A stretch of 64,000 nt of DNA from Sitta carolinensis (Eukaryota; Chordata; Aves; Passeriformes; Sittidae), in assembly GCA_032173965.1 (NCBI GenBank), contig CM063284.1, positions 65,222,863-65,286,862 of the forward strand, given 5' to 3'. Of this stretch, positions 26,401 to 40,400 are shown one piece after another (position 1 is the stretch's first letter; each line of letters starts with the position of its first letter). The translations under genes were made by a program, and so were the position numbers. The notes under the pieces were generated by a model that was not told the origin of the DNA, did not search any database, and saw nothing but the letters and a program-made list of their open reading frames with translations.

Positions 26401-29400
26401 TTTCAGTTCTCCTTGGTACTGAGAGCAGCCAGGGCTTCCCAAGGGTGGGCAGCATGAGGCAGCCAGCCATATCTGTCAACAAGGTGCTGTGTGGGCCAGC
26501 TTAAAAACCTCTCTTCCTGCCATTGTTATCCTCCAAGCCATGGAATTCCAACCAAATGGATTTGACCCCTTGGTAAACAGCCTGTGCATACTTCCCTGAT
26601 TAGGGTATTCCTGTTAGACAAAAAGGTGCAGGGGGTGCAAGTGGAAGAAGAGCGGCTTTCTCCACCCCTGCCCATGCAACACCAGCATCCTGCTGCACGC
26701 TGGACAGCAGGATGGGCACGTGGCTTTGAGGAAAAACAGCTTCTCCATTGTCCAGCGGGGAAGCAGGTCTGTTGCACCTCGGGTGTGCCCCACGAGCAGC
26801 GACTACTAAAGGAGACAGAAAATATCTCAAAGGATACAGTTCTTCCCCTGGCTTGCATTTGCTCATGGAAGAAATTTTTTTATGTCATTTGGACCCAAGC
26901 TTTAGGAAAAGTCTTTTATTATGGCAAATTCAAGTCTGAAATGCATTATCCTTTCCCATGGTGCACCCCTCAGTCTGCCCTAATGCTTTGCTTGCAGGGA
27001 ATTCTCAAAACTCTCTGTTTTCCCCCTCTTTTTTGTTCCAGTCTATGTCCTCCTAAATTCCCTGTACCTTATTAGATGATCTCAAAATTTCATGTAACTC
27101 AGAATAATCACCGATTAGTATTGTCATCTGCTTCCAGCTCTCCGTCTTTGTTTTTCTCCATTTTATTTCCCCAATCTTCCTACAAAAAAAACTTCATGAT
27201 TTCTTCCATGACGGGGCTGCTGATTTCCAAGGACAGGCCACTGCTACCACTTCAACTCCATCATTCAACCTGTTCCTCTGCCCATACATAAAGTTGTTTC
27301 AACAATCAAACTGAATTTCCTGGAAATAGAAGAGCACTTAAACCAAAAACTACTTTCAAAACACCCGAAACTAAAAGGTCTGGACAGAACATTCCAGATT
27401 TAATCAGAAGAGGATCTGGGTCTTCTTGCTTCTGGCACAAGACTTCATTCCCTTTGTCTTTACTGGGCTTTGGATCAATGCATGCAAAAATTATTTCCAC
27501 TGGGCTTTCACTTTGCCACTCACCCAACTGTGTACTCCTGTACAGCCATGTGCTGTTATTGTGGTTCTAATTAGCAAAGGTTACACAGCTATATCTATTG
27601 TTTCAGCAAAGTCTCGGCCATGAAGTTCACATGATCATACTGAGATGAAAATAGAGGTTATCAAGAAGTCAAGTTAAGCACGTTAATTGCAATTACAGCT
27701 CCTTATTTGTTTTATTCCCACACACTCACTTTCTTGTTCTGCCTTCCCTTCTCCCCAGCCATACTGCCAGCATAACAGTTGGAGCAGTGCTGCAGCTTTG
27801 CTGTGAGCAGTGACCCTGCATCATGTAGGCAGCTGAATTCAATCCCATTGCTGTACCCCTCTAAAATGACGTTGTGACAGGGGTGACATAAGTGTGCCTT
27901 GGCAGCCTCATGGCATTAAATGATATTGCAGCAAAGACACACCACTGGAAAGGACAAAGCACATTAAGTTGAACCTCAAGCCAGGCTGCTCGTAGCCAGT
28001 GGATGCAAAGGATTGACTGAGAGTTCTCCCTGTGCCAAAACAATAATGAGAGATAAAAGGGATTTGGACATTGTTCCCCTTCCACTCAGCCTGAATCCAA
28101 AGAAACAAGCATCACACATGCACACATTTTGAAATTTTGAAACAAGAGTGTGCACAGAAGGTTGAAATTTTGGAACAAACTCTCTTCTTAACATCACTGT
28201 CAGTAGTTGTGTAAACTACATCAAAACTTTGGCCCTGTAATTCAACAGAGCTTTCATCTTCTTCTGATCAAAAGGTTTATGTCTGATAAGTGCATAAAGT
28301 GATCTCTCTATACAGCTGTTTTCTTATTTACATTTCACCCATCTTGGACTGTGTTGTTGAATGAGACCATTTCACTTTTATATTCAGCCTGCCATGTTTT
28401 TGTTCTAAGGAGCTAACATGAGGTAATTGTGCTTGGATCACAGTGATGAATGTTGATATTAAAAATTTGCAAAAGCTTAGCTTAAAATAGCTTATTAATC
28501 AAATTATTTCAATACCTGAAAGCTATTCTATGGATAGTGTTACCTGTTTAAGCCCTGCTTGGTTTAGCTTAATTGTGCCTCTAAGAGATTCAGGTTACTG
28601 ATAAGTGTGATCCACCACCACACTCTGCTTTTCCCTGACTCTAAATGCCATGTTGAAAAACTGTGACATTTAGAGTATTTCAACCTGGGGTTCTTTTTGT
28701 TTGTATTCTGCCCAGAGATCCCTTAAAGCCTGTGCTGTTCTCAGAAGCAAAATTAATTAGAATATTTTTCTGCCTTTCGTGCTGTATTTTTGAAAAATCA
28801 GATTTCCCCATAATTAAGTGACACTAGAACAGTGGACTCTAAACCAAGATGACCCCCCTGTTCAGGGAAGGAAAATTTGGGGCTTCAACATGCCTACTGC
28901 ACTCATAGAAACAGCCTGGTACTACAGCCTCTTCCCAGGGACCACCTTTTGTTCTTTAGCTTCTACCACTAGTTTATTCCTCAACAGCTTCTCCATATAG
29001 AGGAGCCTTAAATAGCTCTTCTTGAGCTCTCTACCTTGTGAAAAAAGGTTGCCAGCTATCCTCAAATCTAGCAGCAATCCCTCCATCAAAACTCGCTTAA
29101 AGCAAGGGTTATTTGCAGGGCATAAAGATCTGTTGCCTTTATGCCTGTCATGGAGTGATTACCTCCTTTTTCATGAGTGCAACCACAAAAAAATCACACT
29201 CAATTTAATTAAATGGTAAGATTTATCATTTTCTCAAGAATTAAAGCTGTTTCAAATACAGTGGTGAAAACAAACTTTTCTAGATCTCAGAGCAAATAAA
29301 ACCAAGTTGTCCAAGACAACTATACTTTGAATACCCCAAAATGAACATTAAGGGAAAAGATGCAGGCAATTCTTTGATAAGAGGTCAGATCTGATAAAGA

Positions 29401-31856
29401 AAGCAGAAAATTTTTGTTCTTTCTCAAAAAATAAGGGGTCAGGTTCAGGATCTGGTCAGGATTCCTCAAAAAATTTGTGCAAGACCTGACTTACACAAAA
29501 CATGGTAATTCTGAATGGTAATTCTGCTCTTCTCAAACATCTGTTTTGCTTTCCCAGGTAATGCATTGCTAAGCACAGTATTGATTAACTTTGATTTAAT
29601 GCAGGTTCTCCTGTGACTACTTACCCATAACAATGAAGATTTTTCCTCCCTAAATGGAAATAAGAAGCAGTAACATTTTGGAGCAATAGCTATAAAGCCC
29701 CATAGTGGCTTATACCTGGATATAACAGTCCAGAAATTAAAATAAATAATAACTTTGTTATTAATAAAACAAAATTTAAATACTCACTTTATTATACCTA
29801 CTTTTTTATTTCCCTTCCTAACTTCCACATTAATAAAATCTGTAGCTATAATAAAGTCTGGGAAGATAATGGAGACATAAAGCACCTTCAGAACTAGGTT
29901 AGAGTGGTAAATATCAACCATATTTCATTTGACTCCATGGTAAGAGGACAACCTAATTTGCCTTTCCCAAGCAACTTTTTGGTTCTTTAGGTTCTAACAG
30001 TTTGCATTTTGTTAAAACTGGTGCCACTTACGGAAAGAAATGAGAGCTTTCTAATACAGTGATTTCTAATACAATTCATCTGTCCTTGCCTGAAATTCAC
30101 ATTGCAATGAAAAACAAGCGGCATAGATTAGTTGTACACTGGAGACTTTTTGCTAGCCATTTAATTCCCAAGCTCTGAAAAGGCTTGCAATTAAATCTGG
30201 CAGACACAAGAAATTATATAACATTAGGCTCACACAACACAGAGCTCCTGAGGAAGGCCAGAACAGCAGATGCTCACATCCCAGGCCTCTCTTGCTTCTC
30301 AAGGAACAGAGGCAAGAACACATTATTGCACAGGCACCATTTTTTAATTAATCTAGTTCAGGCTGTCCTCACGTGAAGCATCCAGTCTCTGGATGGCTGA
30401 GCAGGACACAGCAGGTGGCACAGGAGGTAGGATACCACCACTGTGCCAGACAGTTTGTGCAAGGGCACTCTACTGCTGAAATAAAGGTGAAGAAAGACCA
30501 TGCCCACCTTCTGCCTCTTCTGGCATTGACCCTGAGTCCTGCTCCATCTCTGTTCAGCTGACTTGCTGATACACACCTTGAGAGCAGAAAGGAGCAGCAA
30601 TGCCTTGGTTGGCATTTTGGAAAGATCTTTGGTTGGGTTTTTTTCCCCTTGCCTCATCCCAAGAATAGTATTTCTATTTCTGTCTCTGCCACTTCTCCGT
30701 CTCTAATGGCATCTTTAATGTCAGACACAGAGTAAGAAGGAAGTATAACAGAGGGAGATTTGGAAGCTGCTACAAATCAAACCCTTTAGCTTAATCTGTC
30801 TCTGCATTCCCAGTTTCTATGAGTACAAGTTGAGACCAACATGAGGTCGAAAAAGCATCTAAAAGCCCGTGTTACTTCAGTCTTTGAGCCAGATTTTCAA
30901 TTATTTTCTTTCTTTTTGTGTGAAAGTGTTTAATGAACCTAAAAGAGCATTTTTATTAGAAATTTTTTAAAGTGCTTAAAAAAACAGAGTGGTGCAAAGA
31001 CAGGAGTCAGAACTGTGTAATGGATACGAAAATATTTTAACACCAAAGCTGGTATTATAGACTTACTTTCTATTCCACAACTTGCTCTTGCTTTCTTCCT
31101 TTTTGGTCTCCTATGTTTTGTATATATTCATGGCAGTCTTCCAGTGGTGAGGTTGCAGTGAGAGTGCAGACAGCAGCCCTCACCTGCAACAGAAAATGAG
31201 TTTCTATTTATGCCATGAATATCCTATGCCATTTGTAAATGCCAAGTTGTTTGATTGTGGGTTTGGGTTTTGTTTTTTTTCCTAAGATATGTGCATTTTG
31301 GAAAACACTGCTTGCTTCCTCAAGATGCTAAGCAGCTTCACAATGTCTCTTAGGGAGGAAATATAACTAATAGTCATCTTTTAAAAAGTGACAACTGGCA
31401 CATGAGTAGCAACTGTGCCTCATGCAGTATAATTGCTGGTATTTCAAAAGGTGACTTTGTAAGCAGGGATGTTTATAAGGCACCCTGCTGTCTGCATGCT
31501 ATTTGAAAGTTGCTTTGGATTCATGTGATTTTTCTAAAAAAATTTGTTTGTTTTTGAGCTTTTATCTTCTCCATAAAAGCAACAGTTTGACATTAAAGCA
31601 GAGTTTGGCAGGCAACTTAGCTCTCAAGTAACAAAACTGTGGTCTCATATAGTGTCTGATATCAGAATAGAACAAATGAAACATGGAGATACATTCTGAA
31701 AATTATTTTAAAAGACCTACTTCTAAAATACTGTGGCTCTTTGTGAAAAAAGAGCTGTGCAAGACAGAAGCATAAAATGAACTTCTACCAAATAATTTTT
31801 TACTGAAATTTCCTCAAGCAATGCATTTAGATTACCTGCTGTCACCTCAAGCAGGT
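23475..31856. other. Intergenic, nothing recognised
   Basis: Eight kilobases with no gene or transposon that I can recognise. It has T/C-rich low-complexity patches (23580-23645) and one mildly GC-rich patch at 25220-25430 that contains chance open frames on both strands. AT-rich blocks with homeodomain-like TAATTA or ATTAAT cores occur around 28420-28510 but are not diagnostic. Confidence 0.6.
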
Positions 31857-31944
31857 TCATAGGATCATGGACTAAGCCAGGTTAGAAGGAGCCTAAGGAG
31901 ATCATCCAGTCCAACCTCCTGACAAAGCAGAGTCAGCTGTGAAC
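31857..31944 (-). mobile_element. Short CR1 LINE 3' end fragment, reverse orientation
   Basis: The segment TTCATAGGATCATGG, then AGCCAGGTTAGAAGGAGCCT and AGATCATCCAGTCCAACCTC, matches the antisense 3' tail of CR1 elements. It loses similarity after AGAGTCAGCTGTGAAC. Only about 90 bases remain and they are diverged, so this is an old, heavily truncated copy. Confidence 0.75.
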
Positions 31945-32789
31945 ATGGGGGTTTTAAAAAACAAATCTCCCAAATCTTTTTGTTTATGTCTTAACCACCA
32001 CTTACGTCTAGAAGGCAGCCTCCTCCTCATCAAGCTTTTGAAAACAATTACATATGAATTTCTTTTCCTTCTTTAAGTACAAGGGTATTTATTTTAATAT
32101 GACAGAACATGATGTGCAGTGAAAAAGGCAGGGAAAGAAAAACCTCCCTTGCTAAATAAATATATCAGCACATACAAGCAAGGATTTGTGGAGACAGTGG
32201 AAATGTGGACATCTGATTTGTACAGGTAAATTCCAGGGAAAAGACATAAAAACCACTATTGTCTTTGACATCTATAGTTATGGCTTTGCCATATGGAATT
32301 ACAATGATGTAAGTCCAGACTGAACGAGCTCATAATCAGGCTTCTCAATCTAGTCAAAGGAGGTGTTGGGAAGAGGTAATGTTGACAAGAAACTAAAGTA
32401 AAACTGAGGCAGTATCATGAACAAGGAGTAGCAGAAGTCAGAAAAAAATATTGCTCCCCCACTCAAATCTCCCTCAAAATGAAATTTTTTCTTTAAGGTC
32501 TGTCTTTGATGCTGTTGTTCACACGTAGTAAACATAAGTTAAAGCCCAGGTCAGCTTAAGGGTTTCCAGAAAAGAAAGTGGCTCAACAACAGAGTAGTAA
32601 AAAAGTAAGGGAGTCCACATCATGTGCTGAGTTCTGAATGTCTGCTCAAGGAGTGAAGTATTGTGCAATGTGATGAAGTAGGAAGCTGCTAATGACAGAC
32701 AAGCTCCAAACTGGATTGTTCCTGGGGATTCCCAGGTGCCTATCAGATGAAAAAATAATTGCTGCAAGGAAAATGAAGAAAACATTAAC

Positions 32790-32815
32790 AAAAAAAAAAA
32801 AAAAAAAAAAAAAAA
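32790..32815 (+). repeat. Poly-A tract, 26 A
   Basis: An uninterrupted run of A followed by GGAAGAAAAAAAG. No retroposed gene body is recognised upstream. Confidence 0.95.
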
Positions 32816-33182
32816 GGAAGAAAAAAAGAGTATTCTTATGATCTCTTAGGTTGTGTAACATTCTCCATAGACTCATCTTGAGTCACTTCTCCAAAGCTTT
32901 GTCAAGTCAATTGTAAATACACCTCCTAAAGAAACAGAGTTGCATTGGCAGGGAAAAAGATGTGGTGATCCAAAGGGTCTATTCTATCCCTAATTACAAT
33001 GACCTCAATTGGACACGCACAAAAACTTTTAGAGGAATGTATGTTAACACTTCCATGAGGACATGGGCCCCTGGGGAGGTGAATGTGTAATTGCTCCAGC
33101 AAAGAAACATCATCTAACTAGTCAGGAATGAAAAGTTATTGTACATTGAGCCAGTATTAGTCCAGTTGAGCAATTTCTTGTC

Positions 33183-33210
33183 TTTTTTTTTTTTTTTTTT
33201 TTTTTTTTTT
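33183..33210 (+). repeat. Poly-T tract, 28 T
   Basis: An uninterrupted T run. Read on the - strand it would be a poly-A tail, but the sequence before it on that strand is not a recognisable retrocopy. Confidence 0.95.
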
Positions 33211-34493
33211 ATCTTCAACAATCTCCCAGTGTGATCCATTTCAACTTGGCTTTCTATCCCACTTAGCAAAGAATCTCCCAGATTTCATATATTTTTAAAC
33301 TGTAGGTGAACAGTTTAATTCAGCGGTATTTTATCGTATTTTTTTTTTTTTAATTGTGTCATTATCAGATAAGCAAAATTTTGTTTGGGGAAGAAATTGC
33401 AGCATGTTTCAGATAGTTCCTTCACTGAGTATGCCTTCCCTCTAAAAATCAGTGACTGTAGTAATAACTAGAAATGATTGTACTGCTATTGTTAACATTA
33501 CTTGAATGAAAAAGGATTTTTCAGGAAACTTCAAAAATATTTCTATCCTGGAAAGTTTTTATCTAAACACTCCACAGATTTTAGAAAAAATATTTCTGAT
33601 TTTGTTTAGTTTTCAAATAACAAAGATTTTCTTTTAAATTATGACAAAATATTTCAGCAACATTATATGCAAGTTTTTTATTTACATCTTTTTATTCAAC
33701 AAGTACATTAAAGTGTCATGAGAGATTTAGAAAAAAAAAACAACAAACTTCAATCATATCCCTCTATTTCCTGAGAGGGAAAAGGGATTACTGGTGAAGC
33801 ACAACTAGTCTGTTTGGATAGCAAGTCCTGAGAACTTGTCAGAACAAATATTACTTATGACTAAAGTGGTGATAGTTGACTGCAATAAGATTCAGCATTC
33901 TGAGAAGAGCTTATTGCATAATCGATGTGAACCTGCGTGGTTAAACCAAATCAAAGGATTAACATAAAAATCAGCACGGGAGATTATAACCATGTGAGAC
34001 CTAGGCATACTTCATCTCTGGCTTTCAGTGTCTAAGGCAAAGACCCGGGAATAACATCGAGAGTGGAGCTATTGAGAAAGTTGGGGAGGCCTCACCTTGA
34101 CATGGAGCAGCAAAAGGGTGCCCTCTAAGTCTGAAATCAGGGAAAGATGTAGTTTTAGGGTCTTTTCCACCCCAAAACCTGCCCACTAGCTTAAAACTTG
34201 CTCAGATTAAGAGGGTTGGAAAAGCACCTACCTATGGACATAAGCCTCTGGCTCTTGATATCAGTTTTGTCAGTGCTGAAGATAAATAAATTTACACTTT
34301 TATTATTTTTCTTTGTTAAAACAGTAAGGGAAAAAGGTCCTGCTTCCTGTTCCACAGTGATGTGACTTCGTTTGGTCACTAATAGCATTCAAATTTCCTT
34401 ACGGGCTATGATGTGAAAAGGCTACATTTAAAAGGAAGGTTTGAAAGAGGCAGGAGATACTATCCAATCTCTGAAGGAAGTGGAGATCTTTTT

Positions 34494-34516
34494 AGCATCA
34501 GCATCAGCATCAGCAT
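34494..34516 (+). repeat. (AGCATC)n hexanucleotide repeat
   Basis: Almost four tandem AGCATC units within AT-rich intergenic sequence. In frame it would encode alternating Ser-Ile or Ala-Ser, but no open frame uses it. Confidence 0.9.
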
Positions 34517-35709
34517 TACTTTGTTATTGTCTTGAGATTAGCCTTAATAACAAGAGTTATTTTTGAAACCAAAACATGGATGAAAAATATTTGGGTACTG
34601 AGCCAAGGTTTCCTAGGGCACTGTTCCTTAGATGGGTTTTTAAACATTGTAGAAAACACTTCAAAAAGTTTATTGTTTTTAACTTTTTTGTTTGGTTGGG
34701 TTTTTTTAAGTAATATACTCAGTATAATGCTCCTTGATAAGGCTAAACCAGACCTGGAGATGCTCGATTGCAGCTGAAGGCACGCAGGGCACACCCTGCT
34801 CCAGCATCGGGAGCTGCTCACCTTTGGGACACTCAGGGGAGACACAGCCATGCCAGAGACACCTCTTTCTGTGCCTCAGAAATCCCTTTGTCCTCTAGGT
34901 GGGTGAAAGGGCTGCAGCCAGAAACTTACCCAACCACGCTCTTTTAGGGTCACTCCTTAGCAGGGCCTCTAACACATGTGGAGCCCAGCCAGGGCTGCAA
35001 TAGATGGAAAAAACTGCTCCTTCCTTCCCTACAGACGGCTTTCTGTAAGAGCAATGCTCTTCTAGAATGTAGCTTGGCTGTGTTTATTAAAAATATCAAA
35101 CTGCATGGACTGCACACCACAGATGCATATCAGCAAGGAACTTGAGTGTGTGCCCCACCTTTAACTCATTGAAAACAACCTGTGTGCAGCTGAATATGCA
35201 TTTACCCATCGTGCTAAATTGGAAAGGGTAAGATCTACAAGGGATTGCTATAACATAAATCAGGCACATATTGCTTCATTTTCTCAATAAGGAACATGCC
35301 ATTATAATTTGGAATGACAGTTTAATGAATGTAAGATGAAAGAAATGTTTTTACGTGTCATTATGAAATTTCTCACTGGTTAAAAATAAATATATTAAAG
35401 TTAACATTTTTTTTTCTGAGGTTGTTAAGGAAAGAAGAGCTTTTCCTGTCAGCAAAATGTGATTTTTAGTAGTTCAGTAGTTGGTGGAGAGGGGATAGTA
35501 GGTACCTGTTTCCAAAACTGTGACAGTTTCACTGTCCTCAACAAAGAAAATTGATTAAGTGCATATTGGATTTAAAAAAATGTTCTAGGGATATCCTGTC
35601 AACTGTACAAATGCCTTATTGTCTACAGTATTACCGTGTGAGAGCTGCAAGATTGTCCGGCAATGAATTCCTAAAAAGGGAATATTTATTGTTTTCCTCT
35701 CAAAACTGT

Positions 35710-35718
<9 letters not shown>

Positions 35719-35745
<27 letters not shown>
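35719..35745 (+). repeat. Poly-A tract, 27 A
   Basis: A run of 27 A, followed by GAATAAAAGG. It produces a poly-Lys end in a spurious open frame. Confidence 0.95.
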
Positions 35746-35748
<3 letters not shown>

Positions 35749-35987
35749 TAAAAGGCAGAATCAAACAAAACCTGGCATCTGCCCAGATGTATGTTGGAAA
35801 TAACCTATGAATTAGCACTTCGTAAAGCACAAACACAGCCCGTGTTTTGGAAGGGTTTTCTGAGTTGCCCTTTGTTTGTCACTGGGCTGCTCTGCACCTG
35901 TTCCATACTGTACATATTTGGAATTTTTCTGTATTCTTCATCATTTCAAAGACAGGAACATAAACAACTCAGCTTTTCCTGAGATGA

Positions 35988-36008
35988 CTGTGTCTGTGTG
36001 TGTGTGTG
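35988..36008 (+). repeat. (TG)n dinucleotide repeat
   Basis: A short TG run with one interruption (CTGTGTCTGTGTGTG...), ending in TATACGC. Confidence 0.9.
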
Positions 36009-37360
36009 TATACGCATCACTGAAACTTCCTAGACTCAAATGCTGTTTTCTCTTGCCAGACTCGCCTGTGGGTCTTCCTGAACAGCAGGCACTTTTTCAA
36101 TAGCAACTTGGAGATACTGAGGGAGAATGGAAGGTCATTTTCTAAGACAGGATGCCAAGAGGACAGGAATTGAATGGTGCTGGCTGGCCACTAGACGCCA
36201 TGCAAATCAAGAATGCAGCGTGGTCCCCAGGGAAATAGTTCATGAGCCTGGAGTATATGATAAACCTGCAACCAAAGCCTTCTTAGGCAAGTGCGATAAC
36301 AATGTGTCACATTCCAGAGGAGTCAAAAACAAAGGTTGCAAAAGTCCTTGCAAAGCGGCACTCCCGAAAGACAACTGTGCTTTCAAGGAAAAAGAAAGAT
36401 TTGGCAAGTTCTGTCACTTCTGGCTATTTTCTGAAAACAACACCGAGAGGTTTAGGGTCAGTCTGTCTTGAAGCCTCTATGTAAGCGACAGCAGAAAAGA
36501 GTTGTAAAAATCCCTAAGCTATAAGAAGTTAAAAAATTAATATTCATATGCAACCACATAAGGAAAATAAAGTAAATGCCACAAAAAGGAGGTGGTAAAC
36601 AGACATTTCCACATTACAAATAATTACCCGTTTTAATGTAGTGTTAGCCACCAGCTAGACTAAGCTGTCTCTTTAATTGCTTTCTTACCTTTTTCATTTG
36701 CATATTGCACTACTTTCATAAATTAAGTGGCACTTCATTGCTACTCATAAATTGAGAGTAAACAATTCAAGATACTTAGTCCTCCTGTTTGCCGTTGTTC
36801 AGGGACCAGTCTGTACAAATAGATCATGAAATAGCTGCACTGAGGAGATGTTATTTACTACTGATTACTGATGTTGGCTGACTGGCCAAGTCCCATGGTC
36901 TGTGGGACAGGGGGACAAGGAATGGAAGACCAAATAAATCACCCTCGCTAAAATGACAGACAAAATCCTGACATGTGTGTATGAAGCACAAGACTCCATA
37001 GGTAGAGCATAACTTACTGAGAATCAAGGAAGGAAAGATCAAGTGTGCCCAAGAATTCAGAAAGTGCTTTCGTGAATCAGATCAAGCTTACTGCCTCACC
37101 CTGCATTCAACTTTGAGGTTTGCTGCTCCTCTTTTAGATCTGAAGGATATCTGAGCTCATATGCTCCTTTGTTCCAGATATTCCTGCCAATAGCAGTACA
37201 AACAGCACAGATCTTTGTGGTGCTGCTTCATAAAAATTCTTTGATATCATCAAAGATCTTTTCTCCCTAGCAGAGTATCACAGTGCACCTCACTTCAGCA
37301 GTGGGATAAAGGCCTTTGTGCCAAGTGCTGGAGCCAGAGATTATTAGCTGAATTGCAAAG

Positions 37361-37413
37361 AAAAAAAAAAAGAAAAGGTAGAAAAGCTGTAAGATTAAAA
37401 AAAAAAAAAAAAA
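37361..37413 (+). repeat. Two adjacent A-rich tracts
   Basis: Two A runs, 37361-37371 and 37397-37413, separated by AGAAAAGGTAGAAAAGCTG-type sequence. These are simple repeats; no element is recognised. Confidence 0.85.
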
Positions 37414-40400
37414 ATAACAAATCTGAAGGCTGGAAAGACTGCCAAGATCACAGCTGAGCTGTCTGTAGCAAGGCTGTGTTTTTAACAAGAGCTGCTAAGT
37501 CAGGCTAAGGTGGGCACTCACTCCTTATTCTCAAAGGCACCCAGAATTTATGCACAGGTGAACATGAAACACACATCCACATCAGAAAACAGCTACAAAG
37601 AGAGCCTCTAGAACAGGATCTGCTGTGTAAGGGTGTAACACCATACAACCAGGAAACAAACAGTGTTCAAATCCAGGTAGCAGTCCTGTACAATAACTTC
37701 CATTTCTGGGTCGATTTCTTAAGGCATATTTCTGCCCGTTTTACTGTTTATGTAGTGCTCTATTTCTGACTACAATTACATGACAACAGCCCTCAGAAGG
37801 AACTGTTTGGACCACCATGCTTTAAAAAATTAAATAAAAGCTAGCAAGCTACCTCGTTCTCATCCTGCAAGGACCAAAAATTATACCAAGCACTCCAGCA
37901 GCTTCTAAGTAATAATAGAGACAGTATCAATTAGACCACAGAAAATGCTAATAAGCTCTTTAACAAGTGCAATTTGCCTTCGTAACTCTCTCCTGAAGAA
38001 AAATCTAAAGGTTGTCATTAATTTTACTTTCTTTTCTCAGAAGTGCATTTAAGTCGATCAGCCCTTTGCTTCACAGGTAATCCACAGAGTGAAAAAGCTT
38101 TCCCTTTCTCCTCTGCCCCATCTGTGCTTCTGAGGAAACACAGCACCTTATAAATAAAGGAAAGTAGCAATATCAGTCATTCACTTTCATAGACTTCCCC
38201 TTCCTCACAAATAATGTCTGCTGGCAGTAGTCATCCCACTCCAAATAGACAGAAAAAGCTATCCATCAACTGGCCAGAGCATTACAGGGGTTTGGGAAGC
38301 CTGGACATTTAGTTGTTTCTGCAGCTAGAGAAAATGCAGCCTTTGTGAGTACCTGAGTTGTGCAAGAATCACAGGTCTCCTTTCCTCCATCCCATCTCTA
38401 TCCTGGGCAGTCATCCAGTTTTCCAACAAAGTTCAAATCTTCAGGTGATTTTATCTCTCAGAGTCTCATGCATACCAGAGATGAGTATGAATCTTGGGTT
38501 GGGATTTGCGGCCTGAATCTTCCCTATCACTCTAAATTGCCCACATTTAATCTTCCAGTTTAGACTCACCTGCAGGGATTAATACATTTGGGAAAAACAA
38601 GAATGGCAAATTGGAACAGTGATTCAAAGCCTGCCAACTAAAAATAGATCAATTTTCTATGCATATACCACTTATAGCTGAACATATGTATTCATCACAA
38701 ATCTACATAAGTCCTGGCTCTTACTTACTGTTTCCTCATACTTAAGAACCTCCTACACAATTATTTCCTATATGATTCTTTCCTTCCTACCCACCCCAGT
38801 CACTGCCCTTCCTGGTAGTATGCCAGTTCTCTTATTGTTCAAAGGTGAAAAACAAGACCTATCCCAGGAACTCACTCTGGCAAAGCTTAACCCTAAATGA
38901 TTAATTTAAGAAGAGGGAAACAGCCCAGTGCCGGGGCTGGCAGTGCTGATACGGCACAGAGAGCATTGCTTTGCTTTCCACTTGCTTCACAGCAACAGCA
39001 GGGACAGTCCTGCAGAGACAGAAAGCTGGTCACAGGCAAGGAGGCCAAAAGTTACATTTAGGATTAACTTCCCAGCAAAGTAATAATGAGGTTGCCATGA
39101 GGATGCTCTAGGGTTTGAGAATGAAATGGGGGCCGAGCCTTTAATTTGTGAAGAGAAGCAGTGCTTTCCTCCCACATAGCCTCAACACACAGCTAACGAT
39201 TTTATCCATTTATACCACTTGTAGAACAATTTGACTTGGCATCTGGGCTGCCCAGGGGCACCCTACAGCTTCTGCAAAGCCACAAAATGAAGCTGAATAA
39301 TGAAGTTCTGAATATTTGTACCAACTGGAGATGTGCTCTCCCAAGGATTACTGGCATTCTGTAAAATTTCACTGTTGAAATTTCACACTTGTCTTTCCAG
39401 TTTACAAGATCAGCTCCCTCATAGTTTGTTTTATTATATTCTTTTTTTCTTGAGAAAATAAGCAGACACTATGTGAAAGTGAATTAGCCTTCATTCAAAA
39501 CATGTTTTGCAGAAGGTTTGTTTCATTCAGTGCCAACCAGAAGATAGAGAGTAATCTCGTTTATGAAGTCTGGATCTATTGTCCAGGTGTAATTAGCTGA
39601 TTATTACACTTCCCATTTCTGTTATTGTAGATCCTTGATTCTTTTTGTAACGTGATGTTCTTTAAAAGATGTTTTTCAGAGCAAGCAGAAGACATTTCTA
39701 TTTATCCTAATTGTTCAGGAAATTATAAGTGCCGATATTTTTTCAGCTAATTAGCTTGAAATATTTTGTTTGCTACACCCAGAACCGACCTGTAACATCT
39801 TTGCTGCTCTCTCTCTACATCACCAGCTGCTCATTTTCTTCCTTTCACCATCCTACATCACTCAGCAACTTTTTCCACAGGACATTTCCTCTCACCAGTT
39901 GTTCATTTGCCCATAACAAAGCATATCTTAATGGACATGTTGAGCTTTTTTTTCCTCCCCAGATACAACACAGCATACTGCTGTTGATGGCAGAAGTCAC
40001 TTCTGAAGGAATAGAGGCTGCTGCTCCATGTAGGAGAAGAGGAGTAGGGGTGTTCAACAGGCCACTGCACTGCAGGCATGGTAGGTAGGATGCTGGACAA
40101 CTACTACTTCTTGTTCACTGTATTCTTTAAACATTGTGATTGTGGGGGAAAAAGAGGGAGAAGTTTTAGGGCTTTGTCATTGCTGCATTAGCCAATAATT
40201 AGTGCAATCACTTTTTGTAAGTCATAAGGGTCTTTAGATATCTCTGTCAGCACCATATGAGACCCATCAATTAAGTCTTTCACATGACACACAAGTTCAA
40301 GAGGCCTGTTTGAACAACACTTGTCTACACTTCATCTAGGCCAACCACTCCCATGCAACTTTCTGTAGACCCTCTTACTTCAGAATTAATTAGCCTTCTA

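Noticed and set aside
33183..33210. Poly-T as the tail of a processed pseudogene on the - strand
   Set aside because: No gene-like sequence or target-site duplication is recognisable next to it.
36127..36471. 114-codon open frame with several Cys residues
   Set aside because: No start context, splice or family evidence. Frames of this length are expected several times in 64 kb.
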